A DNA stretch of 6,778 nt from JAAYXU01 sp050942555 (GTDB lineage: Bacteria; Bacillota; Clostridia; Christensenellales; UMGS416), in contig JBMNNN010000112.1 of assembly GCA_050942555.1 (NCBI GenBank), positions 1 through 6,778 of the forward strand, in the 5' to 3' direction. Below the pieces are notes generated by a model that was not told the origin of the DNA, did not search any database, and saw only the letters and a program-made list of their open reading frames with translations. Below are positions 1 to 6,778 of the stretch, in pieces; within the stretch, counting starts at the first letter, position 1; every line of letters begins with the position of its first letter. Both the position numbers and the translations under genes were made by a program.

Positions 1-369
1 CTCAGCGGCGATCCGGTACAGGAGGTAGCCGCGGCCCGCGCGATACTGACCGCATCGGGGCGCAGGCGCTTCGGCGTGGAGATCATCGCCTGCCCGACCT
101 GCGGGCGAAGCACGATCGACGTGGCGGGCCTGGCGGCGGAGGTGGAGCGGCGCACCCGGCACATCGCAAGCCCGCTCAGGGTGGCGGTCATGGGCTGCGT
201 CGTGAACGGGCCGGGCGAGGCACGGGAGGCCGACATCGGCGTAGCGGGCGGACCCGAATATTCGCTGCTCTTTTACAATGGCGAGGTCCGCCGGAAAATT
301 CCGTCGCACCGCATACTGGAGGAGCTCATGAACGAAATCGCGGAAGCGCTGAAAACGCAGCCCGGCTGA
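1..369 (+). CDS. ispG: 4-hydroxy-3-methylbut-2-enyl diphosphate synthase IspG (GcpE), C-terminal part, 5' end outside window
   Basis: Frame 1 is open from the first base to the TGA at 367-369 and gives 122 residues, about the last third of a roughly 350-residue enzyme. IspG is a cytosolic iron-sulfur enzyme of the MEP isoprenoid pathway that reductively converts methylerythritol cyclodiphosphate to HMBPP. The visible part opens with the LSGDPV stretch typical of the end of the TIM-barrel domain and then contains the 4Fe-4S domain. The CPTCGR motif supplies two cysteine ligands (codons at 91 and 100), MGCVVNGPGEA supplies the third (codon at 196), and its Glu (codon at 217) sits seven residues later, as does the fourth cluster ligand in characterised IspG. 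The ADIG stretch and the C-terminal helix complete the family pattern, and no ligand is missing. The gene is followed by polC after 47 bases, a common Bacillota order. An internal ATG at 76 is not the start, because family homology continues upstream of it. Confidence 0.97.
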   Translation, partial: LSGDPVQEVAAARAILTASGRRRFGVEIIACPTCGRSTIDVAGLAAEVERRTRHIASPLRVAVMGCVVNGPGEAREADIGVAGGPEYSLLFYNGEVRRKIPSHRILEELMNEIAEALKTQPG

Positions 370-406
370 GAGCGGGCGCGATTGGCTGTTTTATAAAAAT
401 TCGACC

Positions 407-411
407 GGAGG
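407..411 (+). promoter_or_regulatory. Ribosome binding site of polC
   Basis: GGAGG lies 5 bases before the ATG at 417. This supports that start, which also gives an N-terminal domain of about the length usual for PolC. Confidence 0.75.
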
Positions 412-416
412 AACGC

Positions 417-3400
417 ATGCAGCAGACGACCCGCGGACCGTTTACGGACGCGACAGACACACGGCGCGCGGCGCTGACGACCGACGATCCGAACTTATAT
501 TTTTTTATTGCCAGCGCCGTCGTGAGCGCCTCGACCCGGCGATGGGCAATAGACGCGGTGGTGGCAGGCCCGGCGGGAGACGCCGAGCGCCGGGCCATCG
601 CGCGGACGATCCGCCAGCTTTTTCCCTATGTACACGACATCGACATCACGCTGCGGCAGCCCGAGACACTCGAGGAGCTCGGCTCGGCTGACCCGCGCAT
701 ACTGGCTGAATGGATCGGATATCTGGCGCGCCAGCAGGGGAGTGAGAGGGAGATCGGAAACCCCGAAACGCTGCCGCTGTGCGTACAGGACGGCGGACTT
801 ATGTATTCCGGCGCCGGAAGGATGCGCGAGCCCGACAGGGCGGCCGCGCGCGCCATCTGCCGGATTCTTTCCAGGTGGCTTGGCCGGGAGGTTCCGCTGC
901 AGGAGCCGCAGGCGCCGGATCCTGCTGTGCGGGAGGAGCGGACTTCCGATGAGCGCAGGCGGTCTTTCCGCCGCAAGACATGGAAAAGCCCGATCACCGT
1001 CCCGGTAACGCCGATGGCAGAGCTCACCGAAAGCTCGGGGTTTGTCGCGGTGGAGGGGGAGATACTCCGCTCGGAACACCGCCAGGTCAAGTCGGGCAAG
1101 GATCTTTTTGTATTCGATATGACTGACCGGACAAGCTCCGTAACGGTCAAGATGTTCGCTCCGGCCGGGAGCGACGCGGAAGACATGACGGAGATGTTCG
1201 CCGAGGGCCGGTCGGTGCGGGTGGCCGGAGAATGGCTCTACGACGACTTTTCCCGGGAGATGGTGCTGCGGGCGCGGCAGGCTGAGCCCGCGACGCCCAG
1301 GATCCGCGAGGACAACGCGCCCCGCAAGCGGATCGAGCTGCATCTGCATACGCAGATGAGCGCGATGGACGGGCTGACCTCCGTAGACAGCGCGCTCAGG
1401 CAGGCTGCGCGCTGGGGCCACAGCGCGATCGCCATCACCGACCATGGCGTCGTGCAGGCGTTCCCCGACGCGGCGGCCCTGGCACACGAGCTGGGGATCA
1501 AGCTCATACTGGGCATGGAGGCCTATATTACCGGGGGCCATGTGCCCGCGGTGCTGGGCGCGAACGACGCTCCGCTCACACAGCCCTGCGTGGTACTGGA
1601 CATCGAGACCACAGGCCTGACTGTGTCCCGGGACGGCATCACCGAGATCGCGGCCGTGCTTGTCGAGGGCGGACAGATAACCGGGCGTTTTCAGACATTC
1701 GTGAACCCAGGCGTACCCATCCCGCCGACCGTCGTACACCTCACCGGCATCACCGACGATATGGTGCGCGACGCGCCCGACGCTACCGAAGCGCTGCGCC
1801 GCTTCCATGAATTCGCCGGAGGCCGCGCGCTCGTGGCCCATAACGCGGGGTTCGACATGGGATTCCTGCGCCGGTACGGGCGCGAGGCCGGAGCCGCGTT
1901 CGACCAGCCGGTGGTGGATACGCTGGCGCTGGCCCGGGCGCTGTATCCGACGAACCGTTCACATAAGCTCGCGGCGCTGTGCAAAAAGCTGGGCGTCCGG
2001 CTCGAAGGCCATCACCGCGCCATCAACGACGCCGAAGCGACCGCCGGGCTTTTCCGGGTCATGATCGAGGAACTGAGAAACCGGGGCGTCTCCCGGCTGG
2101 ACCAGGTCAACGCAGCGCTGTCGGAGGGCGCGGTACACGCCGTGCAGACATTCCATGCCACGCTGCTGGTGCGCAACCCGACAGGCCTGCGCAACCTGTA
2201 CCGGCTCATTTCTGAGTCGCACCTTCATCACCTGTACCGCGGGAAACCGCACATACCCGCGGAACTGCTGGCTGAGCGCCGCGAAGGGCTGCTGGTAGGC
2301 TCGGCCTGTGAGGCGGGCGAACTGTACCAGGCGATACTGCGGGGCGAGGACAGGAAGCGTATCGACGAGATCGTATCGTTCTACGATTACCTGGAGATAC
2401 AGCCGCTCGGGAACAACGAGTTCATGGTGTGCGAGGGAATCGTCAGGGGGCATGCGGATCTGATCCGCATCAACCGGCGCATACTGGAGTTGGGCAGGAA
2501 GCACGGCAAGCCCGTCGTCGCGACCGGGGACGTGCACTTCCTTGAGCCCGAAGACGAGGTGTTCCGCCGCATACTGATGCACGCACAGAAATTCGAGGAT
2601 GCGGACAACCAGGCGCCGCTGTATTTGCGCACCACCGACGAGATGCTCGCGGAATTCAGCTATCTGTCCAGCGAGGACCGCGAGGCGGTCGTCATAGACA
2701 ACCCGAACCGGCTGAATGAGTTGATCGAGTCGGTGGATCCGCTGCCGCCCTACAAGCTCTACGCGCCCGTCATCGAGGGGGCGCAGGAAGATATCGTCCG
2801 CATGACGCACGAGCGCGCGCGGGAGCTGTATGGCGACCCGCTGCCGCCCGTCGTCGCGGCGCGGCTAAAAAAAGAGCTGGACGCGATCACCAGATACAAT
2901 TACTCGGTGCTCTATCTCATCGCACACAAGCTCGCCAAGAAATCGCTGGAGGACGGCTATCTGGTCGGTTCGCGCGGCTCAATCGGCTCCTCGCTCGTAG
3001 GCTTCATGACGGGCATCACCGAGGTGAATCCGCTCGCGCCGCATTATCTGTGCCCGAAGTGCCGGTATTCGGATTTCGATGTGGATGTAAAGCGCTTTGC
3101 CTGCGGAACCGATCTTCCCGACCGTGTCTGTCCCGTGTGCGGCGCGGCGCTCGAAAAGAACGGCTACGACATACCCTTTGAGGTTTTTCTCGGGTTCAAG
3201 GGCGACAAGGTTCCCGATATAGACCTGAATTTCTCGGGCGAATACCAGGCGAAGGCGCACGAATACACCGAAGTGCTGCTGGGCAAGGGCAATGTGTTCA
3301 AGGCGGGCACAATCGGGACCATCGCCGACAAGACCGCGTTCGGGTTTGTGAACGGATATTTGGAGGAAAAGGGGCTGACCGTAACCCGCGCCGAGATCGA

Positions 3401-4646
3401 CCGGCTGGTGCGCGGCTGCACCGGCGTCAGGCGCACGACCGGCCAGCATCCGGGCGGCATCGTGGTCATACCGGCGGAGTACGACGTGCACGAGTTTACG
3501 CCTGTGCAGCGCCCGGCCGACGACAGCAAGTCGTCGGTCATCACGACCCACTTTACGTTCGATCAGCTGCACGACAGACTGGTCAAGCTGGATATACTCG
3601 GGCACGACGATCCCACGATGCTCAGGATGCTGCAGGACCTGACCGGCATCAATCCCCGGACGATACCGCTTGACGATCCCGACACGATGCGCATATTTTC
3701 CTCGACCGAGACGATCGGCGTGGACCCCGAGGCGCTCGGGTCATCCACCGGCGCGATCGGGATACCCGAGTTCGGCACGCAGTTCGTCCGGCAGATACTC
3801 GATGAGACCCGTCCCACGACGATGGCCGAGCTCATACGGATCAGCGGCCTGTCGCACGGAACCGACGTGTGGCTGGGCAACGCGCAGGAGCTGATCGCGC
3901 AGGGCGTGACGACGCTGCGGGAGGCCATATGCACCCGCGACGATATCATGAACGCGCTCATAGCGATGGGTGTTCCGGCGAAGATGGCATTCGACACGAT
4001 GGAAAGCGTGCGCAAGGGCAAGGGCCTGAAGCCCGAAATGGAGGAGGCCATGCGCGAGCACGATGTGCCGTCCTGGTTCATCGACTCGTGCAAGAAGATC
4101 CGGTACATGTTTCCCAAAGCGCACGCTGCGGCCTATGTGATGATGGGATTTCGCGTGGCGTACTATAAGGTGCACCATCCCGAAGCGTACTACGCAGCCT
4201 ACTTCACGGTACGGGCTGACGAATTCGATGCCGGGATCATGCTGGGCAGCGTCGAGGAGATACGCCGCTCGATCGCCGAAATCACCGCGGCGGGCAAGCT
4301 CAATCCCCGCGAAAAGTCGATCGTCACGATACTGGAGGTGGCGCTGGAGATGAACCTGAGAGGGATACACTTCACGCCCGTCGATCTGTACCGGTCGGAC
4401 GCGACCCGGTTCCTGGTCACGCCCCAGGGCATCCGCCCGCCGCTCACCGCGCTGCCGGGACTGGGCGCAGCCGCCGCGCACAGCATCGTGGCGGGCCGGG
4501 AGGCGGGCCGCTTCCTGTCGGTGGAGGATATGCAGAAAAAGACGCGGGTCAGCAAGGCCGTGGTCGAGATACTCGACCGCTACCGCTGCCTTGGCGATTT
4601 GCCCGCGTCGGATCAGGTTTCGTTCTTTGACGCGCTAGGACTTTAA
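417..4646 (+). CDS. polC: DNA polymerase III alpha subunit, PolC type (Gram-positive replicative polymerase with proofreading exonuclease)
   Basis: The 1409-residue product is close to the 1437 residues of Bacillus subtilis PolC and is complete. PolC is the essential replicative polymerase of Bacillota and acts at the fork with the sliding clamp. Domains in order: an N-terminal domain (about 1-200, with a basic linker near 169-190); an OB fold (about 207-290); and a PHP domain starting at 306 (H309, H311, D318, D342, H343, E368). The PHP domain is interrupted by a DEDDh 3'-5' exonuclease (about 393-560; D395, E397, D480, H533, D538). PHP then resumes (C631, D705, H707). The polymerase core follows, with a four-Cys zinc site (C879, C882, C905, C908), the PDIDLNF motif (D934, D936) and the KLDILGHD motif (D1059) forming the palm triad. 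The FPKAHAAAY motif and a helix-hairpin-helix (near 1344-1360) come next. QVSFF at 1400-1404 fits the C-terminal clamp-binding motif. No catalytic residue is missing. It probably shares a transcript with ispG and the two peptidase genes. Confidence 0.98.
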   Translation: MQQTTRGPFTDATDTRRAALTTDDPNLYFFIASAVVSASTRRWAIDAVVAGPAGDAERRAIARTIRQLFPYVHDIDITLRQPETLEELGSADPRILAEWIGYLARQQGSEREIGNPETLPLCVQDGGLMYSGAGRMREPDRAAARAICRILSRWLGREVPLQEPQAPDPAVREERTSDERRRSFRRKTWKSPITVPVTPMAELTESSGFVAVEGEILRSEHRQVKSGKDLFVFDMTDRTSSVTVKMFAPAGSDAEDMTEMFAEGRSVRVAGEWLYDDFSREMVLRARQAEPATPRIREDNAPRKRIELHLHTQMSAMDGLTSVDSALRQAARWGHSAIAITDHGVVQAFPDAAALAHELGIKLILGMEAYITGGHVPAVLGANDAPLTQPCVVLDIETTGLTVSRDGITEIAAVLVEGGQITGRFQTFVNPGVPIPPTVVHLTGITDDMVRDAPDATEALRRFHEFAGGRALVAHNAGFDMGFLRRYGREAGAAFDQPVVDTLALARALYPTNRSHKLAALCKKLGVRLEGHHRAINDAEATAGLFRVMIEELRNRGVSRLDQVNAALSEGAVHAVQTFHATLLVRNPTGLRNLYRLISESHLHHLYRGKPHIPAELLAERREGLLVGSACEAGELYQAILRGEDRKRIDEIVSFYDYLEIQPLGNNEFMVCEGIVRGHADLIRINRRILELGRKHGKPVVATGDVHFLEPEDEVFRRILMHAQKFEDADNQAPLYLRTTDEMLAEFSYLSSEDREAVVIDNPNRLNELIESVDPLPPYKLYAPVIEGAQEDIVRMTHERARELYGDPLPPVVAARLKKELDAITRYNYSVLYLIAHKLAKKSLEDGYLVGSRGSIGSSLVGFMTGITEVNPLAPHYLCPKCRYSDFDVDVKRFACGTDLPDRVCPVCGAALEKNGYDIPFEVFLGFKGDKVPDIDLNFSGEYQAKAHEYTEVLLGKGNVFKAGTIGTIADKTAFGFVNGYLEEKGLTVTRAEIDRLVRGCTGVRRTTGQHPGGIVVIPAEYDVHEFTPVQRPADDSKSSVITTHFTFDQLHDRLVKLDILGHDDPTMLRMLQDLTGINPRTIPLDDPDTMRIFSSTETIGVDPEALGSSTGAIGIPEFGTQFVRQILDETRPTTMAELIRISGLSHGTDVWLGNAQELIAQGVTTLREAICTRDDIMNALIAMGVPAKMAFDTMESVRKGKGLKPEMEEAMREHDVPSWFIDSCKKIRYMFPKAHAAAYVMMGFRVAYYKVHHPEAYYAAYFTVRADEFDAGIMLGSVEEIRRSIAEITAAGKLNPREKSIVTILEVALEMNLRGIHFTPVDLYRSDATRFLVTPQGIRPPLTALPGLGAAAAHSIVAGREAGRFLSVEDMQKKTRVSKAVVEILDRYRCLGDLPASDQVSFFDALGL

Positions 4647-4652
4647 ATAAAA

Positions 4653-4659
4653 GGGAGGA
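4653..4659 (+). promoter_or_regulatory. Ribosome binding site fixing a GTG start for the M55 peptidase gene
   Basis: GGGAGGA is followed by 7 bases and then GTG at 4667. The resulting protein begins MKIYIMADMEG, and its Asp8 and Glu10 fall at the numbering known for DppA metal ligands, so the GTG is the start rather than the later in-frame ATG at 4682, which would cut into the metal site. The site lies in the 20-base gap after the polC stop. Confidence 0.85.
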
Positions 4660-4666
4660 CTCCGGT

Positions 4667-5473
4667 GTGAAAATCTATATCATGGCCGACATGGAGGGGA
4701 TCAGCGGCATCGCGTGCCGTGAACAGACCGACCGCGGGCACTTCCGGTATGCGGAGGGCCGCAGACTGCTGACCGGCGACGTGAACGCTGCGGTTCGGGG
4801 CGCGATAGACGGAGGCGCCGACGAGGTGCTGGTGGCCGACGCCCACGGAGCATCGTTCAACCTGCTGCCCGAAGCGCTGGATCCCCGGGCGCGCCTGCTG
4901 GTCGGAACGCCGCAGAAAGGGCCGCGCCTTTCCTGCCTCGACGCAAGCGTATCGGGGATGTTCCTCATCGGTTACCACGCGATGGCAGGAACGCTCCATG
5001 CGGTGCTCGAGCACACGATGAACAGCAGAGCCTGGCACAGCGTCCGCGTGAACGGGAAGCCCATCGGCGAGGTGGGCATCGACGCCGGGATGGCCGCCGC
5101 TGCCGGCGTACCGACGATACTCGTAACCGGTGACGACAAGGTCTGCGCCGAAGCCCGCGCGCTGCTGGGCGATGTGGAGACCGTCTGCGTCAAGCAGGGG
5201 CTGGGACGCCACCATGCGATGTGCCTTTCGCCGCAGGAGGCCGCCGCGCGCATCGAGAAAGCGGCAAAAAGGGCCGTGGAGCGCCTTGCTGCGGGCGGGG
5301 CAGGCTTCCGCCTGCCGGTTTACGAGGGCCATGTCACGGTCTCAATCACATACAAGCACACCGAGGACGCCGACAACGCCGCTTCGTCGGTGCACGCCCG
5401 GCGCGTGGACGGGTACACCGTGGAAGAGGACTATCGTACATTCGCCGACTGGTACGGAGGTCTGGCCAAATGA
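4667..5473 (+). CDS. M55 family zinc metallopeptidase, DppA-like D-aminopeptidase
   Basis: The 268-residue product matches the M55 family, whose best-known member is the B. subtilis D-aminopeptidase DppA (about 274 residues), a cytosolic barrel-shaped decamer that releases N-terminal D-amino acids such as D-Ala from short peptides. The di-zinc ligands expected from DppA are present: D8 and E10 in ADMEG, H60 in ADAHG, H104 in GYHAMAGT, and E135 in IGEVGIDAG. H116 in the LEHTM stretch corresponds to the active-site His near the metals. The VTGDD segment and the KQGLGR segment (about residues 153-200) are also typical of the family. No signal peptide or membrane segment is seen, so a cytosolic location is likely. 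The gene starts 20 bases after polC and ends 16 bases before an M29 aminopeptidase gene, so the two peptidases are probably translated from one mRNA. Substrate preference for D-residues is inferred from the family; M55 members are not all proven D-specific. Confidence 0.93.
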   Translation: MKIYIMADMEGISGIACREQTDRGHFRYAEGRRLLTGDVNAAVRGAIDGGADEVLVADAHGASFNLLPEALDPRARLLVGTPQKGPRLSCLDASVSGMFLIGYHAMAGTLHAVLEHTMNSRAWHSVRVNGKPIGEVGIDAGMAAAAGVPTILVTGDDKVCAEARALLGDVETVCVKQGLGRHHAMCLSPQEAAARIEKAAKRAVERLAAGGAGFRLPVYEGHVTVSITYKHTEDADNAASSVHARRVDGYTVEEDYRTFADWYGGLAK

Positions 5474-5480
5474 GGGAGGA
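5474..5480 (+). promoter_or_regulatory. Ribosome binding site of the M29 aminopeptidase gene, with a closer out-of-frame AUG
   Basis: GGGAGGA begins directly after the stop codon of the M55 gene. Two ATG triplets follow. The one at 5483 is only 2 bases from the site and opens a different frame of 45 codons. The one at 5490 is 9 bases away and opens the M29 gene. Normal spacing and protein homology favour 5490. Confidence 0.8.
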
Positions 5481-5489
5481 ATATGACAA

Positions 5490-6605
5490 ATGATCGACCC
5501 ACGCCTTGCGCAGCTATCGCGCAGCATCGTGAACTATTCTCTGGAAGTAAAGCCCGGAGAAAACGTACTCATCGAGGTCTTCGGACAGCATTTTTCGTTC
5601 GCGCACCAGCTGATCCGTGAGGTCTACAGCGCCGGAGGGCGTCCGTATGTCTGGCTCAGGGAGCAGTCTGTGCAGCGCGAGCTGCTGCTAATGTGCACCG
5701 AGGAGCAGCTCTGCGAGATGGCGCAGACCGACGGGGCGATGATGCGGAAAATGAACGCGTATGTGGGCATCCGTGGCGGAGACAACAGCTTCCAGTTCTC
5801 CGACGTGCCCGGCGATAGGCAGGACCTGTATACGCGGCTCTACCTGGCCGAAGTACACGGGAATATCCGTGTCCCGCAAACCAAATGGGTGGTCATGCGC
5901 TATCCGTCGCCGTCGATGGCGCAGCTTGCGAGAATGAGCACGCAGGCGTTCGAGGACTTCTATTTTGACGTGTGCAATCTCGATTACCGCAGGATGTCGA
6001 AGGCGATGGACAGCCTAGTCGCCCGCATGAACCGCACCGACCGTGTGCGCCTGACCGGTAAGGGCACCGACCTGACGTTCAGCATACGGGACATACCCGC
6101 GATTAAGTGCGACGGAAAGCTCAACATCCCCGATGGCGAAATATTCACCGCGCCGGTGCGCGACAGCCTGAACGGGACCATTACCTTCAATACGCCCGCG
6201 CTCTACCAGGGCCGCACGTTCGAGAATATATCGCTCACATTCCGGGACGGCCGGATCGTGTCGTGCGCGGGGAGCGACACCGCGCGCATGGAGGCGATAT
6301 TCGATACCGACGAAGGCGCGCGCTATGTGGGCGAGTTCGCGATCGGCGTTAACCCATATATCGCAAGCCCTATGAAGGACACGCTTTTTGACGAGAAAAT
6401 CGCCGGATCCATCCATCTGACGCCGGGCAAGTGCTACGACGAAGCGCCCAACGGCAACGAATCGGCGATTCACTGGGATCTCGTGATGATACAGACGCCT
6501 GAGTACGGCGGAGGGGATATCTATTTCGATGACGAGCTGGTGCGGCATGACGGGTTGTTCGTGACAGAGGATCTCCAGTGCCTGAATCCGGAGAACCTGA
6601 AGTAG
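5490..6605 (+). CDS. M29 family metallo-aminopeptidase (AmpS/AmpT/PepS-like)
   Basis: The 371-residue product belongs to the M29 aminopeptidases, cytosolic dimeric enzymes that use two divalent metals to remove N-terminal residues from peptides, often with broad specificity. An N-terminal domain (about 1-170, with the KPGENVLIE stretch at 21-29) precedes the metal-binding catalytic domain. The likely metal and catalytic residues are all present: E217 in IPDGEIFTAP, E282 in VGEFAIG, H309 in GSIHLTPG, Y316, and H328 and D330 in AIHWDLV. It is about 40 residues shorter than AmpS and AmpT (near 410), but the motif spacing in the catalytic half is normal, so this looks like a shorter subgroup rather than a truncation. 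The gene follows the M55 peptidase gene by 16 bases and is closed by a terminator 26 bases after its stop, making it the last gene of the unit. The substrate cannot be told from sequence. Confidence 0.95.
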   Translation: MIDPRLAQLSRSIVNYSLEVKPGENVLIEVFGQHFSFAHQLIREVYSAGGRPYVWLREQSVQRELLLMCTEEQLCEMAQTDGAMMRKMNAYVGIRGGDNSFQFSDVPGDRQDLYTRLYLAEVHGNIRVPQTKWVVMRYPSPSMAQLARMSTQAFEDFYFDVCNLDYRRMSKAMDSLVARMNRTDRVRLTGKGTDLTFSIRDIPAIKCDGKLNIPDGEIFTAPVRDSLNGTITFNTPALYQGRTFENISLTFRDGRIVSCAGSDTARMEAIFDTDEGARYVGEFAIGVNPYIASPMKDTLFDEKIAGSIHLTPGKCYDEAPNGNESAIHWDLVMIQTPEYGGGDIYFDDELVRHDGLFVTEDLQCLNPENLK

Positions 6606-6631
6606 CGCGATAACGGATGTCAGGCTTATTG

Positions 6632-6657
6632 GGGGCGACGGGAGCAACGCCCCTTTT
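6632..6657 (+). terminator. Rho-independent terminator of the + strand unit
   Basis: The hairpin has a six-pair stem, GGGGCG at 6632-6637 and CGCCCC at 6648-6653, a 10-base loop, and TTTT at 6654-6657. It begins 26 bases after the M29 stop codon. Flanking TATTG (6627-6631) and CAATA (6658-6662) are also complementary and could close a larger hairpin with the T-run bulged out. The short T-run makes its strength uncertain. Confidence 0.75.
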
Positions 6658-6704
6658 CAATACCGGGCCTTATTCATCGCTGTGCGGGATCCTATCTTTT
6701 ACGC

Positions 6705-6736
6705 AAAAAAACGGAGCGACATGGTCGGTCGCCCCG
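6705..6736 (-). terminator. Rho-independent terminator for a leftward (minus strand) gene
   Basis: On the minus strand, bases 6736 to 6728 pair with 6720 to 6712 (five GC-rich pairs next to the loop, one mismatch, then three more pairs) around a 7-base loop. Seven T residues follow immediately (6711 down to 6705). The + strand side has no T-run after the hairpin, so the signal points leftward. This implies a convergent gene entering from the right edge. Confidence 0.75.
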
Positions 6737-6741
6737 CAGGT

Positions 6742-6778
6742 TTATCGCTTGCTCCCCTTCGTGCCGCGGCTTCCCGCG
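6742..6778 (-). CDS. Possible C-terminal tail of a convergent gene running off the right edge
   Basis: On the minus strand one frame enters from the right edge and ends at TAA (6744 to 6742), five bases before the leftward terminator hairpin. It would encode a 3' tail ending AGSRGTKGSKR, a short basic, glycine- and serine-rich terminus. The product cannot be identified from so few residues. The only support is the position of the stop relative to the terminator; the other two minus frames read on through the hairpin, which makes them less likely. Confidence 0.4.
   Translation of the reverse strand, partial: AGSRGTKGSKR

Noticed and set aside
389..398. Palindrome TTTTATAAAA between ispG and polC
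   Set aside because: It could suggest a -10 element, operator or weak terminator, but there is no matching -35 at 16-18 bases, no GC stem before the T-run, and a 10-base AT palindrome is too little evidence.
495..1841. Long minus-strand open frame of 448 codons opposite polC
   Set aside because: Its translation is low-complexity Arg/His/Gly/Pro-rich text with no recognisable domain. It lies antisense to the conserved polC N-terminal, PHP and exonuclease coding sequence, and long antisense frames are expected in GC-rich genes.
1584..2100. Exonuclease motifs inside polC suggested a gene fusion or insertion
   Set aside because: A DEDDh exonuclease inserted in the PHP domain is the normal architecture of PolC in Bacillota.
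1959..2810. Minus-strand open frame of 283 codons opposite polC
   Set aside because: Antisense shadow of the second half of the exonuclease and the resumed PHP domain; no homology and no convincing ribosome binding site.
3051..3140. Cysteine-rich stretch suggested an inserted zinc ribbon
   Set aside because: A four-cysteine zinc site between the VGSRGS and PDIDLNF motifs is normal for PolC; the extra C896 alone is not remarkable.
4982..5040. Possible loss of a catalytic residue in the M55 peptidase near H104
   Set aside because: After allowing one inserted residue relative to DppA, H116 aligns with the active-site His and E135 with the last metal ligand, so the site looks intact.

Overview
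The window reads as a compact, GC-rich stretch of chromosome from a member of the Bacillota, most likely a Clostridia-type lineage. The main reason is a full-length PolC-type replicative DNA polymerase placed directly after ispG, an order typical of Bacillota genomes. Strong GGGAGG-type ribosome binding sites support this. Species cannot be set from the sequence.

All clear genes lie on the + strand. Positions 1-369 hold the 3' end of ispG (isoprenoid precursor synthesis, MEP pathway), which enters from outside the window. After a 47-base gap, polC fills 417-4646 with every expected domain and catalytic residue. Twenty bases later a GTG-started M55 family (DppA-like) zinc peptidase runs from 4667 to 5473, and 16 bases after it an M29 family metallo-aminopeptidase occupies 5490-6605. 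The short gaps and the absence of any visible terminator before 6632 suggest one co-transcribed unit, ispG-polC-M55-M29, ending at a hairpin with a T-run at 6632-6657.

The last 173 bases hold that + strand terminator and a second hairpin that is oriented to terminate leftward transcription (6705-6736). Just beyond it, a basic reading-frame tail ending in TAA at 6742 on the minus strand may be the 3' end of a convergent gene. The window therefore probably ends in a convergent intergenic region.

Functionally the unit mixes housekeeping and catabolism: IspG makes isoprenoid precursors (including the undecaprenyl carrier lipid for the cell wall), PolC copies the chromosome, and the two peptidases could trim peptides, possibly including D-amino-acid peptides from wall turnover. 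The peptidase pair sits where rimP-nusA often follows polC in this phylum. I found no mobile element, CRISPR array, RNA gene or clearly new system. The points most worth a second look are the peptidase pair in the polC unit, an extreme codon-pair preference for Ile-Leu, and the decoy AUG before the M29 gene.
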